NCBI RefSeq assembly: GCF_022808775.1
Contig: NZ_JAKZLA010000001.1
Location: 558,001 to 622,000, forward strand
Origin: Geothrix terrae
Lineage (GTDB): Bacteria; Acidobacteriota; Holophagae; Holophagales; Holophagaceae
DNA length: 64,000 nt
Direction of reading: 5' to 3'
Positions 1-7,866 of the stretch are shown piece after piece (positions within the stretch are counted from its first letter, which is position 1; every line of letters starts with the position of its first letter). The position numbers and the translations under genes were made by a program. Under the pieces are notes generated by a model. It was not told the DNA's origin. It saw only the letters and a program-made list of their open reading frames with translations, and made no database searches.

Positions 1-33
1 AGGATGAAGGAACTGAGCGAGGTGTTCCCATGA
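1..33 (+). CDS. 3' end of an upstream gene (partial)
   Basis: An open frame runs from the window edge to TGA at 31-33, ending in the residues MKELSEVFP. The stop overlaps the ATG of the next gene in an ATGA arrangement, which is typical of translationally coupled genes. Only about ten codons are visible, so no function can be given. Confidence 0.5.
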   Translation, partial: RMKELSEVFP

Positions 34-314
34 TCATCCCGGATCTCGACGACCTGGTGCTGGAATCCGACGAGGAGTCCGGCATCCAGGAGCTGGGCCG
101 CCGGTTTCTGGCCCGCGGTCCCTGGACCACCGTGGCCTTCCTCGTGAAGACGAAGGCCGATCCCGAAGGCGACTGGGAGGGCCCTTCCCTCTGGCTGCAC
201 CGGTATCAGAAGGTGGCCCAGGGATGGAAGCTGGTGAGCCGCTTCCGCACCACGGAGCCCGCCCAGCTGGAGAAGCTGGCAGACGCCCTGGATGGCTGGA
301 AGGGTTACTTTTAG
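30..314 (+). CDS. Small conserved-looking hypothetical protein, 94 aa
   Basis: An acidic N-terminus (about residues 1-25) is followed by a compact region rich in W, K and R (WTTVAFLVK, then GWKLVSRFR) and a C-terminal helix ending in DALDGWKGYF. There is no signal peptide or membrane segment, so it is probably a small soluble cytoplasmic protein. I do not recognise the family. The ATG overlaps the stop of the preceding frame by 4 nt, suggesting an operon entering from the left. The TAG stop at 312-314 sits exactly at the left edge of a palindromic repeat element, which probably also ends transcription. Confidence 0.6.
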   Translation: MIIPDLDDLVLESDEESGIQELGRRFLARGPWTTVAFLVKTKADPEGDWEGPSLWLHRYQKVAQGWKLVSRFRTTEPAQLEKLADALDGWKGYF

Positions 315-582
315 AGTGCCTAACAACACCCCCACGGGGCCGGGCGAGGGCCGCCGGGCGAGCGAGGGAGGAAGGCGAGGAGACGCGTAGCGGGTACTAC
401 GTGCGACGAGCGTGACGCGGCATCGCGACGCCCGCCGGCCCTCGCCCGACGGGAGAAAGCCAGGCAGGCGCCCCGCGGCGTCATGGCCCTTGAACGATGA
501 ACCACATCGCCCTGCGGGCCCTTCCTTGCGGTGCATCTCGTCTGGCTTTCTCGCGGCCCCGTCGGGGTTCTGTTAGGCACTC
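314..582. repeat. 269-bp multi-hairpin palindromic element
   Basis: This fills the gap between two convergent genes. The terminal inverted arms are 314-342 and 554-582 (26 of 29 positions match; the outer 11 are perfect and read GAGTGCCTAAC / GTTAGGCACTC). Inside are a second arm pair at 341-360 / 429-448 (19 of 20), a nested hairpin at 384-390 / 397-403, and a third pair at 453-463 / 542-552 (11 of 11). TTA flanks both ends (311-313 and 583-585), which could be a 3-bp target duplication. The right arm supplies the stop codon of the DinB-like gene. No credible protein is encoded. It could be a MITE-like element, an attC-like site or a large bidirectional terminator. Confidence 0.65.
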
Positions 583-1106
583 TTAAGCGCCGGCAGGTAG
601 CGCTCGCGGATCACCGTCAGGTGGTGGGCCGCGTGGCCCTGAGTGATGTAGGGGATGCAGCGGGCCGTGATGGCCCGGTTGTTGGTGGTGCCCTGGTTCC
701 CCCAGGCTGCGTCCGGCAGGCTGCGGAACAGCGCGAGGCTGGCAGTCCGCAGGGCTCGCCATTCCGCGATCAGATCGGCCAGGGACCGTCCGTCGGCTCC
801 GGCGGCCGCAGCGTAGTCGTCCTCCTCGAAGCCTGGCATGGGGGTGGCGTCCCCCCGTCCGATGCGCAGGCAGCGGTAGGTGAAGATGCGCTCGGCATCG
901 ATGATGTGCTGGAGCAGGTCCTTCAGGCTCCACTTCCCGGGGGCGTAGCGGAATCCGCCCTGGGCGTCGGACAGCCCCTCGAACAGGGCCACCACCTCCT
1001 CCAGTTGCGCCTGGAGGAGGGCCAGCACATCGCCCTCGCCAGCCTCGGCGATGTAGGTCGCATAGCCTTCGGCGTATTCACCGGGGAGCGGACGTGTGAG
1101 GCTCAT
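573..1106 (-). CDS. DinB-family (DinB_2) putative metal-dependent protein, 177 aa
   Basis: The protein has the four-helix-bundle layout of the DinB/YfiT superfamily, whose members bind a divalent metal through three histidines and often act in thiol transfer or stress responses. The candidate ligands are H67 in LLQHIIDAERIF and two of H158/H161/H162 in GHAAHHLTVI. The GKWSLKDLLQH stretch at 57-67 is typical of the family. It is cytoplasmic, with no signal sequence. Its last residues (KSA) and stop codon lie inside the right arm of the 269-bp repeat element. It is 10 bp downstream of pyruvate kinase on the same strand. The substrate is not predictable. Confidence 0.8.
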   Translation of the reverse strand: MSLTRPLPGEYAEGYATYIAEAGEGDVLALLQAQLEEVVALFEGLSDAQGGFRYAPGKWSLKDLLQHIIDAERIFTYRCLRIGRGDATPMPGFEEDDYAAAAGADGRSLADLIAEWRALRTASLALFRSLPDAAWGNQGTTNNRAITARCIPYITQGHAAHHLTVIRERYLPALKSA

Positions 1107-1116
1107 GGGCCCTCCT

Positions 1117-2550
1117 TCAGAAGGTCATCACCTTCATGGTGTTCGTGCTGCCGGTCTTCCACAAGGGCAGACCCATGGTCATGACGACGCGATCGAGGCC
1201 CCCCAGCTCATGCTTGGCCACCAGCAGCTCGCGCACCACGGACACCATCTCGTCCGTGCTGCTCACCCGGGGGATCAGCAGGGCCGTGACGCCCCGCAGG
1301 AGGCCCATGCGCCGAGCGGTGACCTCGTCCACCGTGGCCCCCAGCACCGGTGTCCGGCCCGCCAGGCGGCTCACCATGCGGGCCGTGCCGCCACCCTCGG
1401 TGAAGGCCACGATCCAGCGGGCGTTGATCTCGTCCGCCGTGCGGCAGGCGGCGAAGGCCACGGAAATGTCCGTGCGGGAAAGCACCTTCTCGGCCAGCTC
1501 GTCGGGCAGTGTGGGGGTGCGCTGCTTCACGTTGCTGTCCGCCTCCGCCGCGATGCGGGCCAGCCACTGGACGGCTTCCACGGGGTGGGCTCCCGTGGCG
1601 CTCTCGGCGCTGAGCATGACGGCGTCCGTGCCGTCCCAGATGGCGTTCGCCACATCGCTGGCCTCGGCGCGGGTGGGCTGCGCGTGCTCGATCATGCTCT
1701 CCAGCATCTGGGTCGCGGTGATCACCGGCTTCAGGGCCCTGCGGGCGGCCCGGATGATCTCCTTCTGCAGGCCGGGAACCCGCTCCACGCCGAGCTCCAC
1801 GCCCAGGTCGCCGCGAGCCACCATCACGCCCCAGGAGACGTCGAGGATCTCGCCCAGGTGGGCCAGGGCCGTGGGGTGCTCGATCTTGGCGATGATGGGC
1901 TGAGTTCCGCCCAGGTGCTGGATGATCGCCTGGAGCTGCTGCACGTCGGAGGCCCGGCGGACGAAGCTCTGGGCGAAGAGATCCACCTCGTGCTCCACCC
2001 CCCACCGGATGTCGGCGTGATCCTTCTCGGTCAGCGGATCCACATTGATGTCCATGCCGATGGGATGGACGCCCTTCCGCGCCTTGAGGGGGCCGCCGAT
2101 GACCACCTGGGCCTTCAGCAGGTCCGCGCTCTTCGCGAGGATCCTCACCGTGATGGCGCCGTCGTCCAGGAGCCAGAGCTGGCCCGGCTCGGCCCCCTCG
2201 AAGAGCTCGGGATGCGGCAGGGGCGCGGCCCAGGCCACGCCGGCGGGGACGGTGGCGCCGGGCGCGTGGAAGACCCCTTCGCTGCCCTCGGCCAGGTCCG
2301 CGGGCGTTTCCAGGAGGCCCACCCGCCACTTCGGGCCCTGGAGGTCCAGGAACACGGGAATGGAGCGGCCGAGTTCCGCGGCCAGGGCCCGGACCTTCTG
2401 GAGAGCTTCCAGGCGCGTCGCGGGATCCCCATGGCTGGCATTCAGCCGGACCGCATCCGCCTCGCGAAGGGATTCCCGCAACCGGTCGCCTTGCATCAGG
2501 GCGGGTCCCAAGGTCATCACGAGTTTGGTCTTGCGCACATCAGCTCCCAT
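1117..2550 (-). CDS. pyk: Pyruvate kinase
   Basis: This enzyme converts phosphoenolpyruvate and ADP to pyruvate and ATP, the last step of glycolysis, in the cytoplasm. It starts into the barrel directly (KTKLVMTLGPA) and carries the substrate and metal region RLNASHGD, the B-domain insert, IIAKIEHPTALAHLGEI, VMVARGDLGVELG and the signature VITATQMLESM. The C-terminal domain after about residue 340 (AFAACRTADEINARWIVAFTEGGGTARMV) is the usual allosteric fold. I chose ATG at 2550 because the fold begins at once; ATG 2565 and GTG 2574 are in-frame alternatives and none has a strong ribosome-binding site. The two GAPDH genes and a Fis-like gene are divergently transcribed next door, so this is a lower-glycolysis cluster. 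Confidence 0.93.
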   Translation of the reverse strand: MGADVRKTKLVMTLGPALMQGDRLRESLREADAVRLNASHGDPATRLEALQKVRALAAELGRSIPVFLDLQGPKWRVGLLETPADLAEGSEGVFHAPGATVPAGVAWAAPLPHPELFEGAEPGQLWLLDDGAITVRILAKSADLLKAQVVIGGPLKARKGVHPIGMDINVDPLTEKDHADIRWGVEHEVDLFAQSFVRRASDVQQLQAIIQHLGGTQPIIAKIEHPTALAHLGEILDVSWGVMVARGDLGVELGVERVPGLQKEIIRAARRALKPVITATQMLESMIEHAQPTRAEASDVANAIWDGTDAVMLSAESATGAHPVEAVQWLARIAAEADSNVKQRTPTLPDELAEKVLSRTDISVAFAACRTADEINARWIVAFTEGGGTARMVSRLAGRTPVLGATVDEVTARRMGLLRGVTALLIPRVSSTDEMVSVVRELLVAKHELGGLDRVVMTMGLPLWKTGSTNTMKVMTF

Positions 2551-2678
2551 CGCATGCACAGGCATTCCACACACTTTTCCACAGTCTGCGCCTGCGTTTT
2601 GAGGTTGTCACGGGGCTTTCACTCTTTTCATCGCGGTGCTACCTTCTTGATCCCGATACGGATGATGGAGAAGACGGA

Positions 2679-2903
2679 ATGCGCGAGAAGCTGCGTATCC
2701 TCGTGGCGGAGATGGTGCGTGGCGGTGTGCCTCTGGAGCTGGCGCGCCGCGAGTTCGAGCGGGTGTACCTGGAGGAGGTGCTGGCGACCCACGAGGGGAA
2801 CCACAGCGCCGCGGCCCGCGAGCTGGGCATCCATCGGAACACGCTCGCCAAGAAGCTGGAGGCCCCGACGAGCCGGCTCAAGCGCGTCAGCCTCGCCAGC
2901 TGA
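2679..2903 (+). CDS. Fis-type helix-turn-helix DNA-binding protein, 74 aa
   Basis: The C-terminal half carries the Fis/HTH_8 helix-turn-helix as seen at the end of NtrC-type regulators: LEEVLATHEGNHSAAARELG followed by IHRNTLAKKLE (about residues 31-61). The N-terminal 30 residues form a charged dimerisation-like helix. It lacks the AAA+ and receiver domains of NtrC proteins, so it is a stand-alone Fis-like protein. GGAGAAG precedes ATG 2679. It lies between divergent pyk and co-directional gap, with a strong terminator directly behind it. A local role in glycolytic gene control is possible but is inferred only from position. Confidence 0.75.
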   Translation: MREKLRILVAEMVRGGVPLELARREFERVYLEEVLATHEGNHSAAARELGIHRNTLAKKLEAPTSRLKRVSLAS

Positions 2904-2924
2904 CCTCTGGACCACCCGCGGACG

Positions 2925-2948
2925 AAAACCCGGTTGCGCCGGGTTTTT
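2925..2948 (+). terminator. Rho-independent terminator after the Fis-like gene
   Basis: A perfect 9-bp stem (AAAACCCGG at 2925-2933, CCGGGTTTT at 2939-2947) with loop TTGCG is followed by T. The A/T arms allow use in both directions. It separates the Fis-like gene from gap. Confidence 0.85.
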
Positions 2949-3023
2949 CATTTTGCATACCGCGCCCGCTTTTCTTTCGACAGGACCGCCCCGGATCGGT
3001 ACAACTGGGAATCGGAGGGCGCC

Positions 3024-4028
3024 ATGAAGAAGGTGGCCATCAACGGGTTGGGGCGGATCGGGAGGCTGGTGCTGAGGCACCTCATGAAGGTGCCCCATGT
3101 GCGTGTGGTGGCGGTGAACGACCTCACGGACGCCGCCACCTTGGCCCACCTCATGAAGTACGACTCCGTGCATGGGCCCGCGGACTTCCCGGTGGCCTCC
3201 GACGGGAACTACCTGGTGCTGGACGGACGCCGCATCCGGGTTTACGCGGAGAAGGATCCCCAGCTCATCCCCTTCGGCGCCCAGGGAGCCCAGGTGGTCC
3301 TGGAATGCACCGGGAAGTTCACCAAGCGGGTCCAGGCCGCCGTCCACCTCCAGGGCAGCGTCAGCCATGTGATCATCAGCGCGCCCTCCGGCGACGCGGA
3401 CCGCACCATCGTCATGGGCGTGAACGAAGCGACGCTGGATCCCGCCAACGAGCACGTGATCTCCAACGCGAGCTGCACGACCAACTGTCTCGGCCCCCTG
3501 GTGAAGGTGATGGACGAGGCCTTCGGCATCGACTACGGCTTCATGACCACGGTGCACAGCTACACCAACGATCAGCGCGTCCTCGACCTTCCCCACAAGG
3601 ATCTCCGGAGGGCGCGGGCCGCGGCCCTCAGCATGATCCCCACCAGCACCGGCGCGGCCAAGGCCATCGGCCTGGTGCTGCCCCACCTCAAGGGCCGCAT
3701 GGATGGCCTGGCAGTGCGCGTCCCCACCCCCGATGTGAGCATCGTCGACCTCACCGCCACGCTCAAGTCCGACGCCACCCTGGAAGCCGTGCAGGAGGCC
3801 TACCGCCGGGCCGCCGAGACCGGCCCCCTGGCGCCCTATCTGGAGGTTCTCGACGCGGAGCTGGTGAGTGCGGACCTGCGCGGACGGACCGCCAGCACCC
3901 TGTACGACCCCTACCTCACGAAGGTGCTCGGGCCCCGGATGGTCAAGGTCTTCGCCTGGTACGACAACGAGTTCGGCTACGCCGCCCGTCTGAAGGACCT
4001 CTGCGTCCACCTGCTGGAGCGCCTCTAG
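3024..4028 (+). CDS. gap: Glyceraldehyde-3-phosphate dehydrogenase, type I
   Basis: This enzyme oxidises and phosphorylates glyceraldehyde 3-phosphate with NAD+ to 1,3-bisphosphoglycerate. The Rossmann motif is INGLGRIGRL (6-15). The catalytic cysteine is C151 in SNASCTTNC and the general-base histidine is H178 in TVHSYTNDQ. The phosphate-binding segment PTSTGAAKAIG is intact, and the C-terminal WYDNEFGYAARL is canonical. The start is ATG 3024, ten bases after GGAGGG; the longer open frame upstream runs through the terminator and is rejected. Only 3 bp separate it from a second, diverged GAPDH gene, so the two are almost certainly cotranscribed. This copy looks like the standard glycolytic enzyme. 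Confidence 0.95.
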   Translation: MKKVAINGLGRIGRLVLRHLMKVPHVRVVAVNDLTDAATLAHLMKYDSVHGPADFPVASDGNYLVLDGRRIRVYAEKDPQLIPFGAQGAQVVLECTGKFTKRVQAAVHLQGSVSHVIISAPSGDADRTIVMGVNEATLDPANEHVISNASCTTNCLGPLVKVMDEAFGIDYGFMTTVHSYTNDQRVLDLPHKDLRRARAAALSMIPTSTGAAKAIGLVLPHLKGRMDGLAVRVPTPDVSIVDLTATLKSDATLEAVQEAYRRAAETGPLAPYLEVLDAELVSADLRGRTASTLYDPYLTKVLGPRMVKVFAWYDNEFGYAARLKDLCVHLLERL

Positions 4029-4031
4029 CCG

Positions 4032-5042
4032 ATGACCGCCCTAGCCCTGAATGGCCTCGGCCGCATCGGCCGTTTGCTGGTGCGTCGCCTCACGGCGACC
4101 CGGCCCGGCGCGCTCGGCGCCGTGAACGACCCGGCCCCCATGGACCAGCTGGTCCACCTGCTCCGCTACGATTCCGTCCACGGCCCCAGCCTCGAGCCCA
4201 TCGAAGGCCTCACGGAGGGCGGGCAGGATTTCCTTCTGCTGGGTGGGCGCCGGGTGCCCCTCTTCCACGCCGCGGATCCGGCCCTGATCCCCTTCCCGGC
4301 GGGCACGCGCCTTGTGGTGGAGGCCAGCGGCCGCTTCACCCGGAACGTCGACGCCACCCGGCACCTCAAAAACGGTGTGTCGCACGTGGTGATCAGCGCC
4401 CCCAGCCCCGACGCGGACTACACCGTCATCGCCCCGGTGAACGGATCCGGGCTCGACCTGGCCCGCCACCGGGTGATCTCCAACGCGAGCTGCACCGCCC
4501 ACGCCACGGCCCCCATGCTGAAGATCCTGGACGACGCCTTCGGCCTCGACCATGCGGGCATGAGCACCGTGCACGTGGTCACCAACGACCAGCGCCTCCT
4601 GGACCTGCCCCACAAGGATATGCGCCGCGCCCGGGCGGCGTTCCTGAGCATCATCCCCACCACCTCGAGCGCCTTCGGGGCCCTGCACCGGGTCATGCCG
4701 GATCTGCCCCCCGCCTTCGACGGTGTGGCCCTCCGGGTTCCCACCCTGAACGTCAACCTGGTGGACGTGGTGGCCACCCTCCACCGCGAGGCCGATGCCG
4801 CCGCCCTGAATGCCGCCTATGCCTCCGCCGTGGCCGGTTCATGGAGGGGCCTCGTGGACCTGGCCCCACCCCACGCGGTCAGCAGCGACGTCACCGGCCG
4901 GGCGGAAAGCGTGCTCATGGACCTGGAGCTCACCATGACCCTCGGTCCGCGCTTCGTGAAGGTCTTCGGCTGGCACGACAACGAGACGGGCTACGCGGCC
5001 CGGCTCTGCGAGCTGGTCCTGGATCTGGCGGGAAGGATTTAG
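4032..5042 (+). CDS. Divergent second GAPDH-family dehydrogenase (tandem paralogue)
   Basis: It has the same fold and length as the preceding gene, with LNGLGRIGRLL (6-16), catalytic C154 in NASCTAHATAP and H181 in TVHVVTNDQ, so the core cysteine/histidine pair is kept. Three local differences stand out: CTTNC has become CTAHA, HSYT has become HVVT, and the phosphate-site segment STGAAKA has become TTSSAFGAL. These changes suggest altered substrate phosphate binding or cofactor handling rather than simple redundancy. Candidates are a gluconeogenic GapB-like enzyme, an erythrose-4-phosphate dehydrogenase-like enzyme or a regulatory paralogue; the sequence alone does not decide. Its TAG stop coincides with the edge of a short palindromic repeat. 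Confidence 0.85.
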   Translation: MTALALNGLGRIGRLLVRRLTATRPGALGAVNDPAPMDQLVHLLRYDSVHGPSLEPIEGLTEGGQDFLLLGGRRVPLFHAADPALIPFPAGTRLVVEASGRFTRNVDATRHLKNGVSHVVISAPSPDADYTVIAPVNGSGLDLARHRVISNASCTAHATAPMLKILDDAFGLDHAGMSTVHVVTNDQRLLDLPHKDMRRARAAFLSIIPTTSSAFGALHRVMPDLPPAFDGVALRVPTLNVNLVDVVATLHREADAAALNAAYASAVAGSWRGLVDLAPPHAVSSDVTGRAESVLMDLELTMTLGPRFVKVFGWHDNETGYAARLCELVLDLAGRI

Positions 5043-5082
5043 ATTGCCCGACCAACCCTCGACGGGGTCTTGTTAGGCGCTC
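5040..5082. repeat. Short palindromic repeat related to the 269-bp element
   Basis: The right end GTTAGGCGCTC (5072-5082) matches GTTAGGCACTC of the element at 314-582 with one change, preceded by a GACGGGG stretch as there. The left end (5042-5052) is a degenerate 8-of-11 match to the other arm. Together they form an imperfect dyad of about 43 bp with no central cargo. As with the larger element, it lies between convergent genes and begins on the TAG stop of the plus-strand gene. Confidence 0.5.
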
Positions 5083-6333
5083 TCAGATCGTCCCCGCCGC
5101 GTAGCCGGTGCTGAAGGCGGCCTGGAGGTTGTAGCCGCCCACGGGGCCGTCGAGGTCCAGCAGCTCGCCGCAGACCCGCAGGTTCTCCCAATCGCGCAGG
5201 GCCATGGTGCGCGGATCCACGGCGGCCAGATCCACGCCTCCCGCCGCCACCTCGCCCCGGGCCAGGGGAACAGGCTGGGGCGCGCCGAGCGGCAGGGCCG
5301 TGACGAGGCCCACCAGCGTCCTTCGCCCGCCCCTGGAGAGATCCTTGAGCATGAGGTCGCGGCCGATCCCCGCCTCCGCCAGAAGATCCTCCACCAGCCG
5401 CTCCGGCAGGCGCCGCTGAAGCCACGTGGCCGCCCGCAGGCGCGGGTTGGCGTGGGTCTCCGCCTGGAGTGCAGCGTCCACCGCCTCCGGCGCCTCGAGG
5501 AGGCTTGCGTGCGCCAGCCAGGCCGCGCCCTCGCGGCGGGCACGCTCCACGGCCTGACTCAGTTCCAGGGCGGCGGGGCCGCTGATGCCGGGCCTCGTGA
5601 AGAGGACGTCCCCCGCGAAGGCGGCAAGCCGGCGTCCGGCGGGCCCCGCGCACAGGCGCAGCTCTCCGTTTCTCAGGGCCACGCCCTCCCAGGCGGGACG
5701 TGGCCGCGCCAACGGGATGGGCGCCAGCGCCGGAAACCAGGGCTTCACGGGGACGCCCAGCTCCCTCAGCCACCCCAGCACCTCCCCCCGCGTGCCGGTC
5801 TCGGGATAGCTCGCCCCTCCGGTGGCGAGGATGACGTGATCCGCCTCCAACCGCGCCTCGCCCACGCGCAGGGCAGCCAGGCGCGACGGACCTCCTTCCG
5901 GCGCGGTCGTGCGAGCCTCCAGCGCAGTCACGCGGGCCCCTGTGCGCACGTCCACACCCAACCGGCGCACGAGGGTCTCGAAAGCGGCCACCACGGCCGC
6001 GGCGCTGCCGGGGCGGTCCAGAGGGAACACCCGGCCGTTCTCCCGGGTGTAGGTCTCCACGCCCTCCCGGCGCAGCAGGTCCAGCACGGCCCCATTGCCG
6101 AAGGCATGCAGGGAGGGGCGCAGGAAGCGGGCCTGGTCCGTGGAGAAGGCCGCCAGCAGGGCCTTCGGCGAACCCTCGTGGGTGATGTTGCACTTGCCGC
6201 CGCCGCTGATGCGGAGCTTCACGCCCAGCCGCCCGTTGGCCTCCAGCAGCGTCACTGCATGTCCCTGCGAGGCGGCCCGCCAGGCCGCCACCAGCCCCGC
6301 CGCACCGCCTCCCACCACGATCACCTTCGCCAT
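5083..6333 (-). CDS. BaiN/HI0933-family FAD-dependent oxidoreductase, 416 aa
   Basis: The N-terminal dinucleotide fold VVGGGAAGLVAAWRAA (6-21) is followed by LLEANGRLGVKLRISGGGKC (29-48) and NITHEG, the hallmark of the HI0933/YhiN/BaiN flavoproteins. A second family motif, VILATGGASYPETGT, lies near 165-180, and the C-terminus ends in GGYNLQAAFSTGYAAG. The family includes dehydroxylating bile-acid enzymes and many uncharacterised reductases, so the substrate is unknown. It is a soluble cytoplasmic protein of normal length. It is convergent with the tandem GAPDH genes and lies 23 bp downstream of the kinase gene on the same strand, with which it may be cotranscribed. Confidence 0.88.
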   Translation of the reverse strand: MAKVIVVGGGAAGLVAAWRAASQGHAVTLLEANGRLGVKLRISGGGKCNITHEGSPKALLAAFSTDQARFLRPSLHAFGNGAVLDLLRREGVETYTRENGRVFPLDRPGSAAAVVAAFETLVRRLGVDVRTGARVTALEARTTAPEGGPSRLAALRVGEARLEADHVILATGGASYPETGTRGEVLGWLRELGVPVKPWFPALAPIPLARPRPAWEGVALRNGELRLCAGPAGRRLAAFAGDVLFTRPGISGPAALELSQAVERARREGAAWLAHASLLEAPEAVDAALQAETHANPRLRAATWLQRRLPERLVEDLLAEAGIGRDLMLKDLSRGGRRTLVGLVTALPLGAPQPVPLARGEVAAGGVDLAAVDPRTMALRDWENLRVCGELLDLDGPVGGYNLQAAFSTGYAAGTI

Positions 6334-6356
6334 GGGTCCATCATGACGGAGCGCGC

Positions 6357-7808
6357 CTACTGGAAGATCCCCTTGAAGAACTTCCGGATCTTTCCGTCAC
6401 CGGCGCCCTTCTTCCCCCGGTGCTTCTGGAGCTGGATGGGATCCGGCAGGGTCCGGTGCCGCTCGGGAACCGCCATCCAGGGCTGGTACCCCTCCAGCTC
6501 GAGCCGAAGCTGGTGGCTGCCTTCCCCGGGAATCTCGATGGCGGCAGGGGTCTTCCCCTTGGGTTCTCCGTCCAGCAGGATCGCGGCGCCCGCCGGCTCC
6601 GTGGTCACCTGGACCTGGAAAGGCGCTGGCTGAAGCCGGAGAGCCAGGTCCTTGTCCTCCGCCTTCAGGTGATAGGCCAGGGGCAGATAGTCCGGCTTCT
6701 CCAGGCGCAGCAGGTCCGCCTTCCCCTTCACCACCACCTGGCGCAGCGGGGTCCGCCCCAGGGACGTTCCATCGAGGAACACCTCGGCGCCCCCGGGCTT
6801 CGATTCGATGGACAGCACCCGGCTGGGCTCGGGCCGAAGCACCAGGAACCCAAGCGCGAGGGCCGCCAGGAGGGCGCCCCCAGCCCAGAGCCACCGGCGC
6901 TGTGGAGGGGCGGCGGCCGGGTGTTCGAGCCTCAGCGTGCCCGTGGCCTTCACTGGAGCTGTGGAGGCCAGCTGGGCCAGGTGGGCCGCGCGGCGCTCCG
7001 AAGGCATGGGCAGCGCCTCGATGAGGGCCGCCAGGAAGGAGGAAAGGTCCGGGTACCGCTTCTCCGGGTTCTTGTCCAGGGCCTTCCCGAAGACCTCGGC
7101 CAGGCCGGAAGGGAAATCCGGCGGCCAGACCGGGGCCTCGTGCACGATCCGGTAGAGGGTCGCCCCCACACTGTCTCCCGCGAACGGGAGCGTGCCTGTC
7201 AGCATCTCGAAGGCCGTGAGCGCCAGGGCCCAGCGGTCGGCGGCCGGGGTGGCCCTCTCGCCGTTCAGCACCTCCGGGGCGGCGTAGGCCGGCGTGCCCA
7301 GGAAGGTCGACGTGGTGGTCAGCCGTCCCGTCTGGTCGCCCCGGGCGATGCCGAAGTCCATGAGTTTCAGGCGTCCGTCCCTGGCCACCATGAAGTTGTC
7401 GGGCTTGATGTCCCGGTGGAGGATCCCCAGGGCATGCACAGCGGCCAGGGCATCCGCGGCCTGGATCAGCAGACCTGCCGTCTCGTCGGGGTCCAGCGGA
7501 CCGCGCCGGATCCGGTCCGACAGCGATTCTCCCTCCACGTACTCCATGACGAGATAGGGCCCGAGGTCCTGCGCCTCGCCCACGTCGTAGACCGTGATGG
7601 CGTTGGGATGGTTCAGCCGGGCTGAGATCTCCGCCTCGCGCTTGAAGCGGAGCAGCACCTCCGCGTCGCCGGTGCCTTCCCGGACAACCTTGATGGCCAG
7701 GGCCCGCTTGAGCAGGGGGTCCTCCGCCAGATACACCATTCCCATCGCGCCAGAACCAAGCGTGCCGAGGACCTTGAAGCGGCCAATGGTGGAAGGATCC
7801 AGACTCAT
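6357..7808 (-). CDS. Membrane-anchored Ser/Thr protein kinase with PEGA domains
   Basis: A Hanks-type kinase domain fills residues 10-270: glycine loop LGSGAMG (17-23), K40 in AIKVV, HRDIKPDN (131-138, D133), DFG (151-153) and APE (177-179). A single transmembrane helix follows at about 306-326 (WAGGALLAALALGFLVL). The C-terminal part contains two PEGA repeats (about 335-395 and 400-455), which in this family usually face the periplasm. It would therefore sense an outside or envelope state and signal inward by phosphorylation. I chose ATG 7808 (MSLDPSTIGRF) over ATG 7823 because the kinase fold starts right after. The lysine-rich C-terminal tail (HRGKKGAGDGKIRKFFKG) is unusual. Confidence 0.92.
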   Translation of the reverse strand: MSLDPSTIGRFKVLGTLGSGAMGMVYLAEDPLLKRALAIKVVREGTGDAEVLLRFKREAEISARLNHPNAITVYDVGEAQDLGPYLVMEYVEGESLSDRIRRGPLDPDETAGLLIQAADALAAVHALGILHRDIKPDNFMVARDGRLKLMDFGIARGDQTGRLTTTSTFLGTPAYAAPEVLNGERATPAADRWALALTAFEMLTGTLPFAGDSVGATLYRIVHEAPVWPPDFPSGLAEVFGKALDKNPEKRYPDLSSFLAALIEALPMPSERRAAHLAQLASTAPVKATGTLRLEHPAAAPPQRRWLWAGGALLAALALGFLVLRPEPSRVLSIESKPGGAEVFLDGTSLGRTPLRQVVVKGKADLLRLEKPDYLPLAYHLKAEDKDLALRLQPAPFQVQVTTEPAGAAILLDGEPKGKTPAAIEIPGEGSHQLRLELEGYQPWMAVPERHRTLPDPIQLQKHRGKKGAGDGKIRKFFKGIFQ

Positions 7809-7866
7809 CCTTCCAACGATCATGCCAGAGGCGGAGCCGGCCCGTCGCCCCGGCTACACTCGAGGC

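Noticed and set aside
318-578. Classical integron attC site
   Set aside because: The end cores match, but a 261-bp span exceeds usual attC lengths, the internal arms differ, and no integrase or cassette array is visible. Kept only as one hypothesis.
320-580. 86-codon minus-strand frame inside the 269-bp palindromic element
   Set aside because: Arg/Ala/Pro-rich with no motif; the DNA is dominated by inverted repeats, and the frame follows from that composition.
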